Shown: positions 43,452 to 53,110, counted from the stretch's first letter. The stretch: DNA of 64,000 nt from JACKHO01 sp041398745 (GCA_041398745.1 JAWKUB010000008.1:124001-188000), one strand, 5' to 3'. Notes: generated by a model not told the origin, from the letters alone. Made by a program: numbers and translations.

Positions 43452-46400
43452 AACGCATTATCGCGTGGGCGATTAAACAGTCGCCAGCCATGAATATCAT
43501 CATGGTTTCCGTAATCGCCGTCGGTTTTTTCGCCGCGATGTCGCTGCGCCGAGAAGAGTTTCCACAGTTTGATTTGGAAATCATCCTGGTGAGCGTGCCT
43601 TATCCTGGTGCGAGTCCCGAAGAAGTTGAGAGCGGAATTTGCCAGAAAATTGAAGAGGCCGTACGGTCGGTGGATGGCATTAAGAAGGTGACTTCGATTG
43701 CCATGGAAGGGGCGGGAAATGTCGTCCTCGAAGTGCGAACGGACGTTCCGAGTGTGCAGAAGGTTCTGAACGAAGTGCAGTCGGAAATTGATCGAATCCC
43801 CAGTTTCCCGGAACTGTCGGAAGAGCCGGAGGTCCAGCAAATTACGTTTCGGAATTCGGCAATTACCGTCGGGGTGATTGCTTCTGATGAATCTGCTCTC
43901 GATTCTGAGCTGGTGTTGCGGGACATTACAGAACAGGTACGTGATGACCTGTTGCAAATTCCGCAGATTTCGGTGGCTGAAATCCAAGGGGAACGCAAGT
44001 TTCAAATCGACGTGGAAATCCCTGAGGCAACCCTGCGGGAGTACGGGCTTACGCTGTCTGATGTTGCCATGAAAATCCGGGCGCAGAATTTGGAACTGCC
44101 CGGAGGCAAAATTCGAGACAAAGGAGAAACGTTTCTGCTGCGAGGTAAGAACAAGCGATTATGGGGCGAGGAAATTGCGGAAATCCCGCTTGTGACCCGG
44201 CGTGATGGAGTTGTGCTGCGTGTGGCCGATTTGGGAGTGGTCCGCGATGCCTTCGATGACACGACGTCGATGAGTCACATCAACGGAAAGCCAGGACTGG
44301 CTATCGACATCAAGGCCGCCTCACGCGAAGACTTGCTGGCGATGGCCGATGCGGTGAAGGAATACGTGAAGGTGAAAGAGTTGCCGGCCGGGTTTGAGTT
44401 CGTTACCTGGGGGGATACGTCTGTTGACGTGAAGGACCGACTGGATTTACTGAAACGCAACGGGCTGCAGGGGCTGGTGCTGGTGTTTATTGTGCTGGCG
44501 TTGTTTCTGGAATTGCGGCTGGCATTCTGGGTGGCACTGGGAATTCCCATTTCCATTCTGGGCGCGTGCATTGTGTTGTGGCAGTTTGATCAGACGCTCA
44601 ACATGCTGTCGATGTTCGCGTTTTTGATTGCGCTCGGCATTGTGGTGGACGACGCCATTGTCATTGGCGAGAACATTTACTCGCATCGGCAACTTGGAAA
44701 ATCGCTGGTTCAGGCGGCCATTGATGGAACCGTGGAAGTGGCCCCGTCGGTGACGACGTCCATCGCAACCACGGTCTTCGCGTTCATGCCAATGTTCTTT
44801 GTGACTGGCGTCATGGGCAAGTTCTTCGCGGTGCTGCCCATTGCCGTGATCGCAATGCTGATTATTTCGCTGCTTGAAAGTATTTTCATTTTGCCTTGTC
44901 ACCTGGCGCACGGCAGTGACAAACCAATTGCCGCGACGGCTTGGATGAATCGGTGGACGAATGGTGTTCTGGATTGGTTTATTAATCGAATTTATTTGCC
45001 GCTCGCACGCCTCAGCGTGCAGAATCCCCTGGTGACGGTCAGCACTGCCATTGCCATTGTGCTTGTGTCGCTGACCATTGTGTTCAATGGGACGGTGCCC
45101 AGTGTGTTCTTTCCCAAGTTGGATGCACCGGAAGTGACAGCGACTGTGGTGTTCCCCGATGGAACGCCCTCACGCGAAACCCAAATGGCAACATTGCGAC
45201 TGGAACAGGCCATTCGGCAAATCAACGAGGAGTTGTCGGCGAAGGGTGAACCAGTGGTGGATGTCATTCACCGGACTGTCGGGTTCGTGAAATCCTCCGG
45301 GGATCCCGCCTCAATGGGAGCCGCCCAGACCGAAGGGAGCCATGCGGGTTCCGTCCATGTGCAACTGGTGGAAAATACGAAGCGAAACGTCACGAGTGAC
45401 GAAATCGTTAAGCTCTGGCGCGAAGCCGTGGGCGAGATTGCCGGGGCAGAATCATTGACGTTCGGCACGCAGTCACGGGGACCGGGCGGAAAGCCCATCG
45501 AATTCAAATTGCTGGCTTCGGCGGCTGATATGGAGGAACTGGAAGCCGCCGTCGAACTCGCCAAGGTGGAACTGCAGCGATTCCCTGGTGTGTTTGACGT
45601 AAGTGATGATTCCCGTCCCGGAAAATGGGAACTGCAGCTTCGTGAAAAGCAAGATGCCACAACGCTCGGAGTGCCATTGGAGACTATTGCGAGGACGGTG
45701 CGTGCGGCATATTACGGTGAAGAGGTGATGCGACTGCAGCGTGGGCGGCACGAAGTGAAGTTGATGGTGCGGTACCCCGAGGCTGATCGACAATCGCTCG
45801 GAAGTTTTGACGAAATGCGAGTGACGGGCCGAGACGGGATTCAGCGTCCCATTAACGAGCTGGCCGACGTGCAGTTTGTTCGCGGCTATTCGGAAATCAA
45901 CCGGGTTGATCAGCGGCGGTCGATTACTGTTTCGGCCGACGTCGACGAGAAGGAAGGGAATGCAAAAATCATTGTGGCGGATTTGGAGAAGAACTTCATT
46001 CCAGAGCTCTTGAAGCAAAGTCCGAATGTCCGCGTTCGCTGGGAGGGACAGCAGGAGCAGGACACAGAGTCGGTCCAAAGTCTGATGATTGGACTCGCCG
46101 TGGCGATGGCGGCGACGTACATCCTGCTGACCATTGAATTCAACTCTTACTTTCAGCCCATGGTCGTCATGGCCATTATTCCGTTTGGAATTATTGGAGC
46201 CATTTGGGGACACGCCATTATGGGGCTGCCACTCACATTGTTCAGCATGCTGGGGCTGGTGGCGCTCACGGGCGTGGTCGTGAACGACTCCATTGTGCTC
46301 GTGGACTTCATTAATGCGCGCATTGATGAAGGCATTCCCGTTGAAGACGCCGTCATTGAAGCTGGACAGCGTCGATTCCGGCCCGTGCTTTTGACTTCGC

Positions 46401-46630
46401 TGACAACAGTGGCCGGGCTGTTTCCCATTTTGATGGAGAAATCCTTCCAGGCCCAGCTTGTCATTCCCATGGCAACTAGCCTGTGCTTCGGCCTGATGCT
46501 TTCAACCGTGCTGGTGTTAGTGCTAGTCCCGACGTTTTACCTGATTTATGTGCGCGTGACGCGACTCTTTGGGGGTGAGGTCGCGCATGAAGCCGAGCAT
46601 TTGGCTTTGGAAGAAGCAGTTGAGGTGTGA
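43448..46630 (+). CDS. RND-family multidrug/solute efflux permease
   Basis: A 1060-residue inner membrane proton antiporter of the AcrB/MexF type, full length for the family. It has 12 membrane helices in two halves with large periplasmic loops after helices 1 and 7. The proton-relay Asp pair is in IALGIVVDDAIVIGENIY. TTSIATTVFAFMPMFFVTGVMGKFFAVLP and the matching second-half block LTGVVVNDSIVLVDFIN are characteristic. ATGA coupling ties it to the adaptor. No TolC-like channel gene follows, so a shared outer membrane factor is implied. The substrate is not predictable. Confidence 0.93.
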   Translation: MKRIIAWAIKQSPAMNIIMVSVIAVGFFAAMSLRREEFPQFDLEIILVSVPYPGASPEEVESGICQKIEEAVRSVDGIKKVTSIAMEGAGNVVLEVRTDVPSVQKVLNEVQSEIDRIPSFPELSEEPEVQQITFRNSAITVGVIASDESALDSELVLRDITEQVRDDLLQIPQISVAEIQGERKFQIDVEIPEATLREYGLTLSDVAMKIRAQNLELPGGKIRDKGETFLLRGKNKRLWGEEIAEIPLVTRRDGVVLRVADLGVVRDAFDDTTSMSHINGKPGLAIDIKAASREDLLAMADAVKEYVKVKELPAGFEFVTWGDTSVDVKDRLDLLKRNGLQGLVLVFIVLALFLELRLAFWVALGIPISILGACIVLWQFDQTLNMLSMFAFLIALGIVVDDAIVIGENIYSHRQLGKSLVQAAIDGTVEVAPSVTTSIATTVFAFMPMFFVTGVMGKFFAVLPIAVIAMLIISLLESIFILPCHLAHGSDKPIAATAWMNRWTNGVLDWFINRIYLPLARLSVQNPLVTVSTAIAIVLVSLTIVFNGTVPSVFFPKLDAPEVTATVVFPDGTPSRETQMATLRLEQAIRQINEELSAKGEPVVDVIHRTVGFVKSSGDPASMGAAQTEGSHAGSVHVQLVENTKRNVTSDEIVKLWREAVGEIAGAESLTFGTQSRGPGGKPIEFKLLASAADMEELEAAVELAKVELQRFPGVFDVSDDSRPGKWELQLREKQDATTLGVPLETIARTVRAAYYGEEVMRLQRGRHEVKLMVRYPEADRQSLGSFDEMRVTGRDGIQRPINELADVQFVRGYSEINRVDQRRSITVSADVDEKEGNAKIIVADLEKNFIPELLKQSPNVRVRWEGQQEQDTESVQSLMIGLAVAMAATYILLTIEFNSYFQPMVVMAIIPFGIIGAIWGHAIMGLPLTLFSMLGLVALTGVVVNDSIVLVDFINARIDEGIPVEDAVIEAGQRRFRPVLLTSLTTVAGLFPILMEKSFQAQLVIPMATSLCFGLMLSTVLVLVLVPTFYLIYVRVTRLFGGEVAHEAEHLALEEAVEV

Positions 46631-46891
46631 CGGTTGGGGGGCACGCCCGAAGGCACGACAAGTCTGGTCAATGTGCCTCGTCCACCCATCGCGTCACTGC
46701 GTTTCGTTCAGTGTGTTGCAATCCGGCCGGAGTGAACTGACTGGTGCAAGATGGAAGCCCTGATGAGTGTTGAAACACGGGCTGAAAAGCAGCGCGTGGT
46801 TCACTGGCCAGTTGGTAAATGTGCATGGACCAAGCCCCACACGCGGTAGCCCCACCGCCACGCCAAGGCACGCTCGTCGGATATTTCGGGG
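46631..46891. other. Gap after the RND operon, no gene supported
   Basis: About 260 bp with only short frames lacking start signals. No hairpin followed by T residues was found downstream of the RND stop. Confidence 0.4.
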
Positions 46892-47405
46892 CTAGTATTC
46901 ATTCCTTAGGATGGCACGCCGCTTGCCGCACTCGTCGTAGTAGTAGGCAAGTTGTCCCGGTATGCATGAGATGATTGTTCCCCAACCGCACCTTGCCGCT
47001 GCTTCGACAGCTTCGGCAAGCGGGAGAGTTGTTGCATCGAGACTTGAGTCTGCCGAAATCAAATAGACTTGATTAGAGCATTTTTCGATTTCGTATTCAG
47101 CTGTGAGCCGCGACGCGTAAGCGGCCGGGCAAGACAAATGGCCCGAGGCCTTACGGCCTTCGGCTCACAAAATTCCTGCAAACTAATTCAAAATATGCTC
47201 TAGGACTCCCAGCCTGTTTCAAGATTCCAATGACATCAGCAGTACTCGGTAGCCATTCAACGAATCTGGTGTCGAAATCTGAGCAATGATTCAATGGGTC
47301 CAATCCGGCACAACGCTTCTTGGGATTGCTCAAAAGATGACAAAAACGACTGCGTTTCTCTTTCAGGATGAACGAGGCAACGGTCTTTTCTTCGTGTTCG
47401 TTCAT
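46892..47405 (-). pseudogene. Small gene of unknown function interrupted by a 127-bp insertion
   Basis: The N-terminal part (47405-47203) encodes MNEHEEKTVASFILKEKRSR... up to ILKQAGSP. The C-terminal part (47073-46892) encodes NQVYLISADSSLDATTLPL...IISCIPGQLAYYYDECGK...LRNEY. They lie in different frames, separated by a palindromic element. Removing 127 bp (125-bp element plus one TA) joins the two in frame as ...AGSPNQVYLIS..., giving a 128-residue protein. The acidic SADSSLD and SCIPGQLAYY parts suggest a small conserved soluble protein that I recall only as a hypothetical family. As it stands the gene is broken: the first part runs 17 residues into the element and stops at 47151. The start ATG has no strong ribosome binding site, and another repeat lies just upstream. 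Confidence 0.7.
47074..47202. mobile_element. MITE-like palindromic element inserted at TA
   Basis: Terminal inverted repeats start TAGAGCAT and match at 16 of 20 positions. Inside, gtgagccg (47103-47110) and cggctcac (47161-47168) form a second, imperfect palindrome. The flanking TA at each end (47074-47075, 47201-47202) fits a TA target duplication as made by IS630/Tc1-mariner transposases. No coding capacity. Confidence 0.7.
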
Positions 47406-47428
47406 CTCGTTGAATCATCACAGGCTTT

Positions 47429-47577
47429 GGGTGGCCCAGAAGCATTCTGGGCGGCGCAGCCGTCTGAGGCCGCTGCTTCCCGTTCCGAGTTGTGGCGTGC
47501 CGCAGGCTTCTATTGAAGTTGGAACTCATCCCGCAGCCTCTTGCAGCGACGCTGCCCAGATTGCATCTGGGCTACCC
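47429..47577. repeat. 149-bp element with inverted ends
   Basis: gggtggcccagaagcattct at the left is repeated inverted at the right (complement of agattgcatctgggctaccc). Each end is itself a small palindrome (CCCAGA...TCTGGG). It lies 23 bp upstream of the broken small gene and has no coding capacity. Confidence 0.6.
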
Positions 47578-47618
47578 GTTACCCAGGTACCGTGGGAAGT
47601 ACCGACCAGCGGGAATTC

Positions 47619-48449
47619 CTACGGAATCGGCAGACCGGTGATGGGGGAAATCCGTGGCATGGGATCCAAATCATGCGTGGCGACCGCGTAGTAGTCGAAA
47701 TCCAGAAATGGAGCCAATGCGGCGTAAGCATCTTCGCGGAGGACCCAGGGATTTCCAAACAGAATGGGATTCTGCTCCATTGTCTGTTTGGAGACCATCG
47801 CATTCCGCTCTCTCTCGGCAACACGGGGAAGTGATCCATAGTCGGCATGAATGACCTGCAGATCGGAAGGCGGTGGAAATGTGCGCCATTCCGTCGATGC
47901 ATCGGCCCGCCACTTTCTCCCGATCACCGAATAATACGAACCAATATTGTCATGATACCCGGGCACGTCAGCGCAGTGGCGGAGATGTCGACGCGGTAGG
48001 GACATGGGAGAAATCCCTTTCATTTCATCTTCCCTGATGATGTCTTCAACGTCTTGCTCCAGCCATGAGAAATCTCCCAGAGGCGGCATGGCAAATTCAA
48101 CCAGCGTTTCAAATACAACAGGATTAAACTCCAAAACGCCCAGCGGCTCCAACGCGTTCCTCACCTCTTGAGAAACAATGAGGTCGTAACGAAAGTTCCC
48201 AAAGATTGGCGGAAAGAACTGACCACTGCGGCGAATGTGTGCCGGTTCGCGAGCGGTGTTATCGAGCGAGGGCTCGTGCCCCTGCAGTAACCAGTCGCGA
48301 GTTCCAGGCCAGTGTCCTCCGGCGTCGTCACCCCAGCCTGTATAAAACGTTTCGCCGTGGTAGATCCAATAGTGCAGAGGATTTGTCCGCTTGCCAATTT
48401 CTGGAGAGCTGAACAGCCGTTTCAAAAAGTAGATTCGCATTCTCCGCAC
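47619..48449 (-). CDS. Protein of unknown function, possibly immunity-like
   Basis: A 276-residue soluble protein (273 if the ATG at 48440 is used instead of the GTG at 48449). It is rich in Trp, Tyr and Pro and has no signal peptide. Notable segments are WIYHGETFYTGWGDDAGGHWPG, FRYDLIVSQEVRNALEPLGV, HADYGSLPRVAERER and the C-terminal FDYYAVATHDLDPMPRISPITGLPIP. The repeated FxPVxF / YDLIVS pattern is reminiscent of cytoplasmic immunity proteins, but I do not recognise a family and no toxin gene is adjacent. The stop of the next upstream gene is 6 bp away, so the two may be cotranscribed. Confidence 0.6.
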   Translation of the reverse strand: MRRMRIYFLKRLFSSPEIGKRTNPLHYWIYHGETFYTGWGDDAGGHWPGTRDWLLQGHEPSLDNTAREPAHIRRSGQFFPPIFGNFRYDLIVSQEVRNALEPLGVLEFNPVVFETLVEFAMPPLGDFSWLEQDVEDIIREDEMKGISPMSLPRRHLRHCADVPGYHDNIGSYYSVIGRKWRADASTEWRTFPPPSDLQVIHADYGSLPRVAERERNAMVSKQTMEQNPILFGNPWVLREDAYAALAPFLDFDYYAVATHDLDPMPRISPITGLPIP

Positions 48450-48455
48450 CGGTCA

Positions 48456-50213
48456 CTACCGCTTCAACTTCCCCAACGTCTTTTCATTCGCGGGCAGCAG
48501 AATGTCGAAGTAGCCAATCATCATTTCGTCCCAGGACTGGTCGCCCCAAGTGATGACTTTGTTGGGGTCGGGGTTGGCGAGGTTTTTGGCGGTGTTGTCG
48601 AAGGTGGCAGTACATATGAGTCGGGTACCCGCTGGGACTTTCAGGGGTTCGGCGAAGCGGTATTGGGTTTGCCAGTTGAAGTCGTAGTGCGGAACGTCGA
48701 GCAATGTCTTGCGGTCGCCGTTTTTCAATTCGATTTCGTATTTGAAGGTTTTCCCTCGCACGTGCATGTGAGGAGAAAGTGATATGAGTTCGACCGGAAC
48801 TTGTGACGGGGGCCGCTGGGCAACGACCTCCTGATCGTCGGTGTTTGGCTGCAGTTCAAACTTTGAATTGGCCACTTCCATAGTTTTGACGACGTGCGTG
48901 ATTTCATCGGGATTGGCGTAAATCATGCCGACGCTGCTGAGGTCTTCCTGGACTGAGCCAATGGGGGTGTAATGCACCTGGAACCGCAACATGCTGCCCG
49001 CCGGAATCATCTTGGCTGATCCTTCCGGCAAGGGACTGAGTCGCAATCCCGGGACGTAGGCGAACAGGAAATCAGCCGGGCCTTTGCCGCGACCTTTAGG
49101 ATGCCCGTACACAATAATGTGATGCACCACCGCCCGATTTCCTGGCTGCACGTCGGCAGCGGAAATCCATTTGTCTTCTTTGAACTCGGGGTCGATCCAG
49201 AAATTCTGGTAAGCCACGCCCTGAGGTCCTGCATCGGCTGGGACGGTGAATGGTTTGTCCCGCATGTTGAACACAACATCGGGCTCGTGCGGCAGGTTCC
49301 AACCTTCCGTGTAGGTTTTTGGTTCGGGGAGCTGTGTGGGATCACCCTCCGGGCAGCCGTCCTTCACCCATTGGACAATGAGGTCCTTTTCTTCTTTCGT
49401 CATGCTGCGGTCGTTGGAGAAATGACCAACTTCTGAAGGTAAGGCGTGCCAGGGTGGCATGCGCTGTTCTTTGACCACCTCGGCAATCATTTCTCCCCAT
49501 CCGTAAACGTCTTCATATGAAGTCAGTGTGAACGGTGCGATTTCTCCTTCGCGGTGACACTCAACACAACGCTGCTGGAAAATGCGGGAAATCTGGTTGG
49601 AGTAGGTGACGGTACTCTCTTCGTTCGGTTCGCGAATACGACCAATGTGGCAGCCCATGGTTTCGGTCCGGGTGACGGAAACGGGCTTCCCGTCCAACAG
49701 TTCATCAATGGCGATTTTCAAATCGTGCCGATCCGCTTTATCCCGGACAATGCCAATGACGTACTGATCATCGACCCTGCCTCGATACCTGACTTTGCGC
49801 TCTGCATCGAGTACAAAAATCTCGGGGGTCCGTTCCGCTCCGAATTGATCAGCGACGACGTTGCCGACGTCTTTGAGCATGGGATATTTAATGCCATGCT
49901 GGCGGACGAATCCGGCAATGCGGGTCACGGGGTCCTGCACGTTGGAATTCACCCCGAGCACAACCACGCCTTTGTCGGCGTACTCATCGGAAATCTCCTG
50001 GAGCCGCACGGAGTACAATTTGGCCAACGGGCACTGTGTTCCCAGGAAGGCAACAACGACCACTTTGGCCTCGGCGTAGTCCGCCAGCGAAACCTCGTGG
50101 CCTCGGTAATCCTTGAGCTGAAACGCCGTAATATGTTGCGACTGAGGGCTTTCAGCAAACGCTGGGATGACAGCCGCGAGAACGAGTGCCGCAAAACAGA
50201 GTGCAAACCGCAT
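48456..50213 (-). CDS. Redoxin / cytochrome c / copper-monooxygenase-like fusion, exported
   Basis: A 585-residue protein with a signal peptide (residues 1-20, ending IPAFAES). Residues about 22-165 form an AhpC/TSA-type redoxin with a single peroxidatic-like Cys (FLGTQCPLAK). About 205-290 hold a cytochrome c-type heme site CVECH (QQRCVECHREGEIAPF) and the axial-Met-type segment RMPPWHA. The C-terminal about 250 residues carry copper-ligand-like His motifs in PHM/DBM order: VVHHIIVYGHP, RFQVHYTP and SPHMHVRGK. A role in a periplasmic redox reaction is inferred; the substrate is unknown. The ATG at 50213 gives a clean signal peptide; the frame opens earlier at 50264. Confidence 0.82.
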   Translation of the reverse strand: MRFALCFAALVLAAVIPAFAESPQSQHITAFQLKDYRGHEVSLADYAEAKVVVVAFLGTQCPLAKLYSVRLQEISDEYADKGVVVLGVNSNVQDPVTRIAGFVRQHGIKYPMLKDVGNVVADQFGAERTPEIFVLDAERKVRYRGRVDDQYVIGIVRDKADRHDLKIAIDELLDGKPVSVTRTETMGCHIGRIREPNEESTVTYSNQISRIFQQRCVECHREGEIAPFTLTSYEDVYGWGEMIAEVVKEQRMPPWHALPSEVGHFSNDRSMTKEEKDLIVQWVKDGCPEGDPTQLPEPKTYTEGWNLPHEPDVVFNMRDKPFTVPADAGPQGVAYQNFWIDPEFKEDKWISAADVQPGNRAVVHHIIVYGHPKGRGKGPADFLFAYVPGLRLSPLPEGSAKMIPAGSMLRFQVHYTPIGSVQEDLSSVGMIYANPDEITHVVKTMEVANSKFELQPNTDDQEVVAQRPPSQVPVELISLSPHMHVRGKTFKYEIELKNGDRKTLLDVPHYDFNWQTQYRFAEPLKVPAGTRLICTATFDNTAKNLANPDPNKVITWGDQSWDEMMIGYFDILLPANEKTLGKLKR

Positions 50214-50352
50214 GACGTATTTCACTTGAAGTGACAAATGGAATTTCGGAACTTTGAACCGCACGTTACGTGAAACCGCTGGCGCGACGCAACAGGCTGT
50301 ACATTTCGAATACGAATTCCGTTTCGCTCGAAATCAGGTTGCGCAAACGGGC

Positions 50353-52332
50353 TTATTGGACAAGGGCGCCAAACTGTTCGAGATGTTCCTGCCAGCGCAG
50401 TTGGGCGGCGGCTCGCTGATTGGGCAAGAGCAGTGCGCGGTAGTCGTAGCGACGACCCGAGAGACGCCAGGCGTGGTAAAAGGCAAGCTCCCGTACAGAC
50501 ACCTCTTCATGCCCAAGCCAGGCAACAATTTGCTTCGAGATTTCGGGGTCGCGTCCGTCTTCTTCGGAATATCCCCACAGCAAACGCACGACGATTTTGA
50601 TGTCGTCATCGTGGAGTGAGCGGGCAAGCTCATCGACGAGGGCGGCTTCGTTATTGGGATCACGCACAATCCAGCGCCGCAATGCTTCAATAGCAGCAAT
50701 GCGTGAGGCTTCATGATCGCAGAGTAATCCGCGGACGAGGCCGGGCACGTTGTCGGTGAGGGCCATGGTCTTGACCGCAAATTCCGACATTGTTTCGAGT
50801 CGATTGTCGACAACCGGACCAATGCTGTCTCCGACTTTGAATTCGGGTGAGAACTCCTGGCGAAACTCCCAGGCGTTCCGCATCGCAATCGACGTCGCAG
50901 GCTGAGACGCAAGCAGCCAGCCAAACGGTGGCAGTGTGGGAACGGGATTGGCCGAGCCCCAGTATGTTCGACCAACCTCAGGAGTGAGGTCAACGACATT
51001 GGGATCCCCATTGACCTGCAGTCGTGCTGCCCCACGTACGACCTGCATTCCACCAATAAGTTGCGGCACGGGCGTTTCTCCCGGCAGGCCCTCAGCAAAT
51101 GGTAAGTCGACTTCGATACCCACGAGCGTTTCCGGCTCCTGAAGGTCCAACAGGTAGGCGCGATCACCGACAACCACTCGAATTCGCATTGGGAGGCCGT
51201 CGGGACCAGCCAAGAGTTTCAATTGGCCGCGATCAACGCCAATTGCCAGGGTTTCCCCCTGCTTTAAGGGTAGTCGCTCAACGAGAGTCCCCCCCTGCAA
51301 TTCCAGCTTGAGGTGCCCTTCGCCCACGTTCAAGTTCGCCACGAACGGATGAGGAATGGCGAAGAAACTTTCGTCCGGCAAGGCGTAAGGCGCCGTGACG
51401 AAGGTCCAGTCTGGCTCCATAAGCGTTCGGGCCAGCAGCACCTCATCCATTCCGGTATAGACAATTGGGAGTTGTGGAATGGCCTGTGGTTGCGGTGGTT
51501 TTGGAGGAAGCTGAGGGTTGTCAACAACCGGCTCCGGTTTGACGTTGTCCGGCGTTTCCGGCATGGGATCTGGCGGAGCTTCCATGTTCTCCGGCGGAGG
51601 ATTGATGGCCGGCTGACTATTCTCCGGCTCCGGAATTTTGTTTTCATTGGCCGGTGGAGCGGGAACATCATTCTCGGGAGTGTCGATGTTCTCCGGCTGT
51701 ACCTGATGAGTGGCCAACGCAGCATCGGGCGATGTGGGCGTCCCTGTCCACCAGGCCGAAAGTTCGGGATACGCCAGCGCGGCCCATCCCGCAAACACGA
51801 GTAAGCCAACCATGATGGCAAATGTTCGTGTTCCTGTTGGTTGTAGCTTCAGATAGCTGGGAATGCCATCTTCAAATAGAGGCGGTTCCTGAGCAGTGTC
51901 TTGTAGAGCTGAGGCCGCCCCAGCACCCGGCGTGACTTTCGGTTTGTCTGTATCACCGAGAGCGTACATCCGTTCTCGGATGTTTTGCGGCACTTCGACC
52001 GGTTCGCCGAGCACGAGCGTCAAGATCTTGTGGCTGGCGGCCACCTCGGCCAAATGCATGTCGGACTTGTAACAGAGCGTCTCCAGTTCGACGACCGAGG
52101 ACGGGTCAAGCGAGCTTTCCAAATACTCTCCCACGATGTTGGGATCGGGTCCGGAGCCCGGTCCGGTCAAGTTGGGGGCGAGTAGCCGGCGTTTGCGGAT
52201 GACATCCTGCAACTTCTGCATGAGCATGGCTGCTTCGGGAACGGCGCCGATTTGAGTTCCAATTTCTTTGGCCTGCGCCGCGGGCAGAGTGTCGTCGAGA
52301 TAGGCGAGAAGTGTTCGCAATGTCAGACGCAT
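50353..52332 (-). CDS. FecR-like anti-sigma-type membrane protein
   Basis: A 659-residue protein. Its cytoplasmic N-terminus (about 1-110) opens with RTLLAYLDDTLPAAQAKEIG, like planctomycete anti-sigma N-domains, but has no zinc-binding His/Cys set. One membrane helix (about 168-188, TFAIMVGLLVFAGWAALAYP) is followed by a Pro/Glu/Asn-rich linker (about 200-280). A periplasmic beta-rich FecR-like domain comes next (VNLNVGEGHLKLELQGGTLVERLPLKQGETLAIG) and finally HEAT-like helices. It lies on the same strand just downstream of an ECF sigma gene (223 bp), so it probably controls that sigma factor. Confidence 0.7.
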   Translation of the reverse strand: MRLTLRTLLAYLDDTLPAAQAKEIGTQIGAVPEAAMLMQKLQDVIRKRRLLAPNLTGPGSGPDPNIVGEYLESSLDPSSVVELETLCYKSDMHLAEVAASHKILTLVLGEPVEVPQNIRERMYALGDTDKPKVTPGAGAASALQDTAQEPPLFEDGIPSYLKLQPTGTRTFAIMVGLLVFAGWAALAYPELSAWWTGTPTSPDAALATHQVQPENIDTPENDVPAPPANENKIPEPENSQPAINPPPENMEAPPDPMPETPDNVKPEPVVDNPQLPPKPPQPQAIPQLPIVYTGMDEVLLARTLMEPDWTFVTAPYALPDESFFAIPHPFVANLNVGEGHLKLELQGGTLVERLPLKQGETLAIGVDRGQLKLLAGPDGLPMRIRVVVGDRAYLLDLQEPETLVGIEVDLPFAEGLPGETPVPQLIGGMQVVRGAARLQVNGDPNVVDLTPEVGRTYWGSANPVPTLPPFGWLLASQPATSIAMRNAWEFRQEFSPEFKVGDSIGPVVDNRLETMSEFAVKTMALTDNVPGLVRGLLCDHEASRIAAIEALRRWIVRDPNNEAALVDELARSLHDDDIKIVVRLLWGYSEEDGRDPEISKQIVAWLGHEEVSVRELAFYHAWRLSGRRYDYRALLLPNQRAAAQLRWQEHLEQFGALVQ

Positions 52333-52555
52333 GACGGACCATCCAGTACTCGTAAGTTGTCAACTGGCCCAGAATTGGGAGGTATCAACACCAATTGTAC
52401 CCCGCTGACCATCCTGGATGTATGCCAATTCTTTCGTACGGAACAACTTGGAACGCCGACGTAGGCCACTGCGCATGAAAAAACCGGACAGAATGGAGTG
52501 TGGCCCGTGACACTCCACCTGCCCGGCGATTCAGCCAGACGGTTCGGACAACGAC

Positions 52556-53110
52556 TCAGACAGGCTGCATTTCGCCCAATACAGCCTTCAGTCGTCCTCG
52601 CGCTGTATGCAGCCGCCGCTTGATCGTGCCAACTGGGCTGGCGAAACGATCACTCATTTGCTGCAGGCTCTGGCCATCGAAGTAAAACGCCTCAAGCGTT
52701 TCACGATCGAGCGGCTTGAGCTGCTGAATACCTTCACGCAGCCGCTCAGCCTCTTCGACCTGAACGGCCTGTGTGTAGGCGGACTGCCGCTTACCTTCAA
52801 CCACTCCACCGAAAGTCTCAGGAGCATGGACTGTTTCCCGAGGCCGACGAACGGCCCGATTGATGGACAGCCGGATGGCAATTCGCTTCAACCAGCCAGC
52901 GAACCGCTCTGGCTCGCGCAGTTGGTCAAGCTTCCGCAGCATTCTCAGGAATACTTCCTGAGTCACTTCAGCAGCCTCAGCCTGATTCCGCAGCCGTCGC
53001 AAGACGATGGCGTACACAACGCCGTAAAAGGATTCCACAAGTCGACCAAAGGCGACGCGGCAGCCTGCCTGCGCCTCCTGAACAAGCTGTATAATTTCAA
53101 TGTCAGTCAT
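52556..53110 (-). CDS. ECF-type RNA polymerase sigma factor
   Basis: A 184-residue protein with only regions 2 and 4, as in ECF sigma factors. Region 2 (about 22-85) includes AFGRLVESFYGVVYAIVLRRL and EVTQEVFLRMLRKLDQL; region 4 (about 125-178) includes PLDRETLEAFYFDGQSLQQMSDRFASPVGTIKRRLHTARGRLK. It directs RNA polymerase to a regulon that cannot be read here. Start: ATG 53110 has AAAGGAG six bases upstream, clearly better than the frame opening at 53155. Paired with the FecR-like gene downstream. Confidence 0.9.
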   Translation of the reverse strand: MTDIEIIQLVQEAQAGCRVAFGRLVESFYGVVYAIVLRRLRNQAEAAEVTQEVFLRMLRKLDQLREPERFAGWLKRIAIRLSINRAVRRPRETVHAPETFGGVVEGKRQSAYTQAVQVEEAERLREGIQQLKPLDRETLEAFYFDGQSLQQMSDRFASPVGTIKRRLHTARGRLKAVLGEMQPV

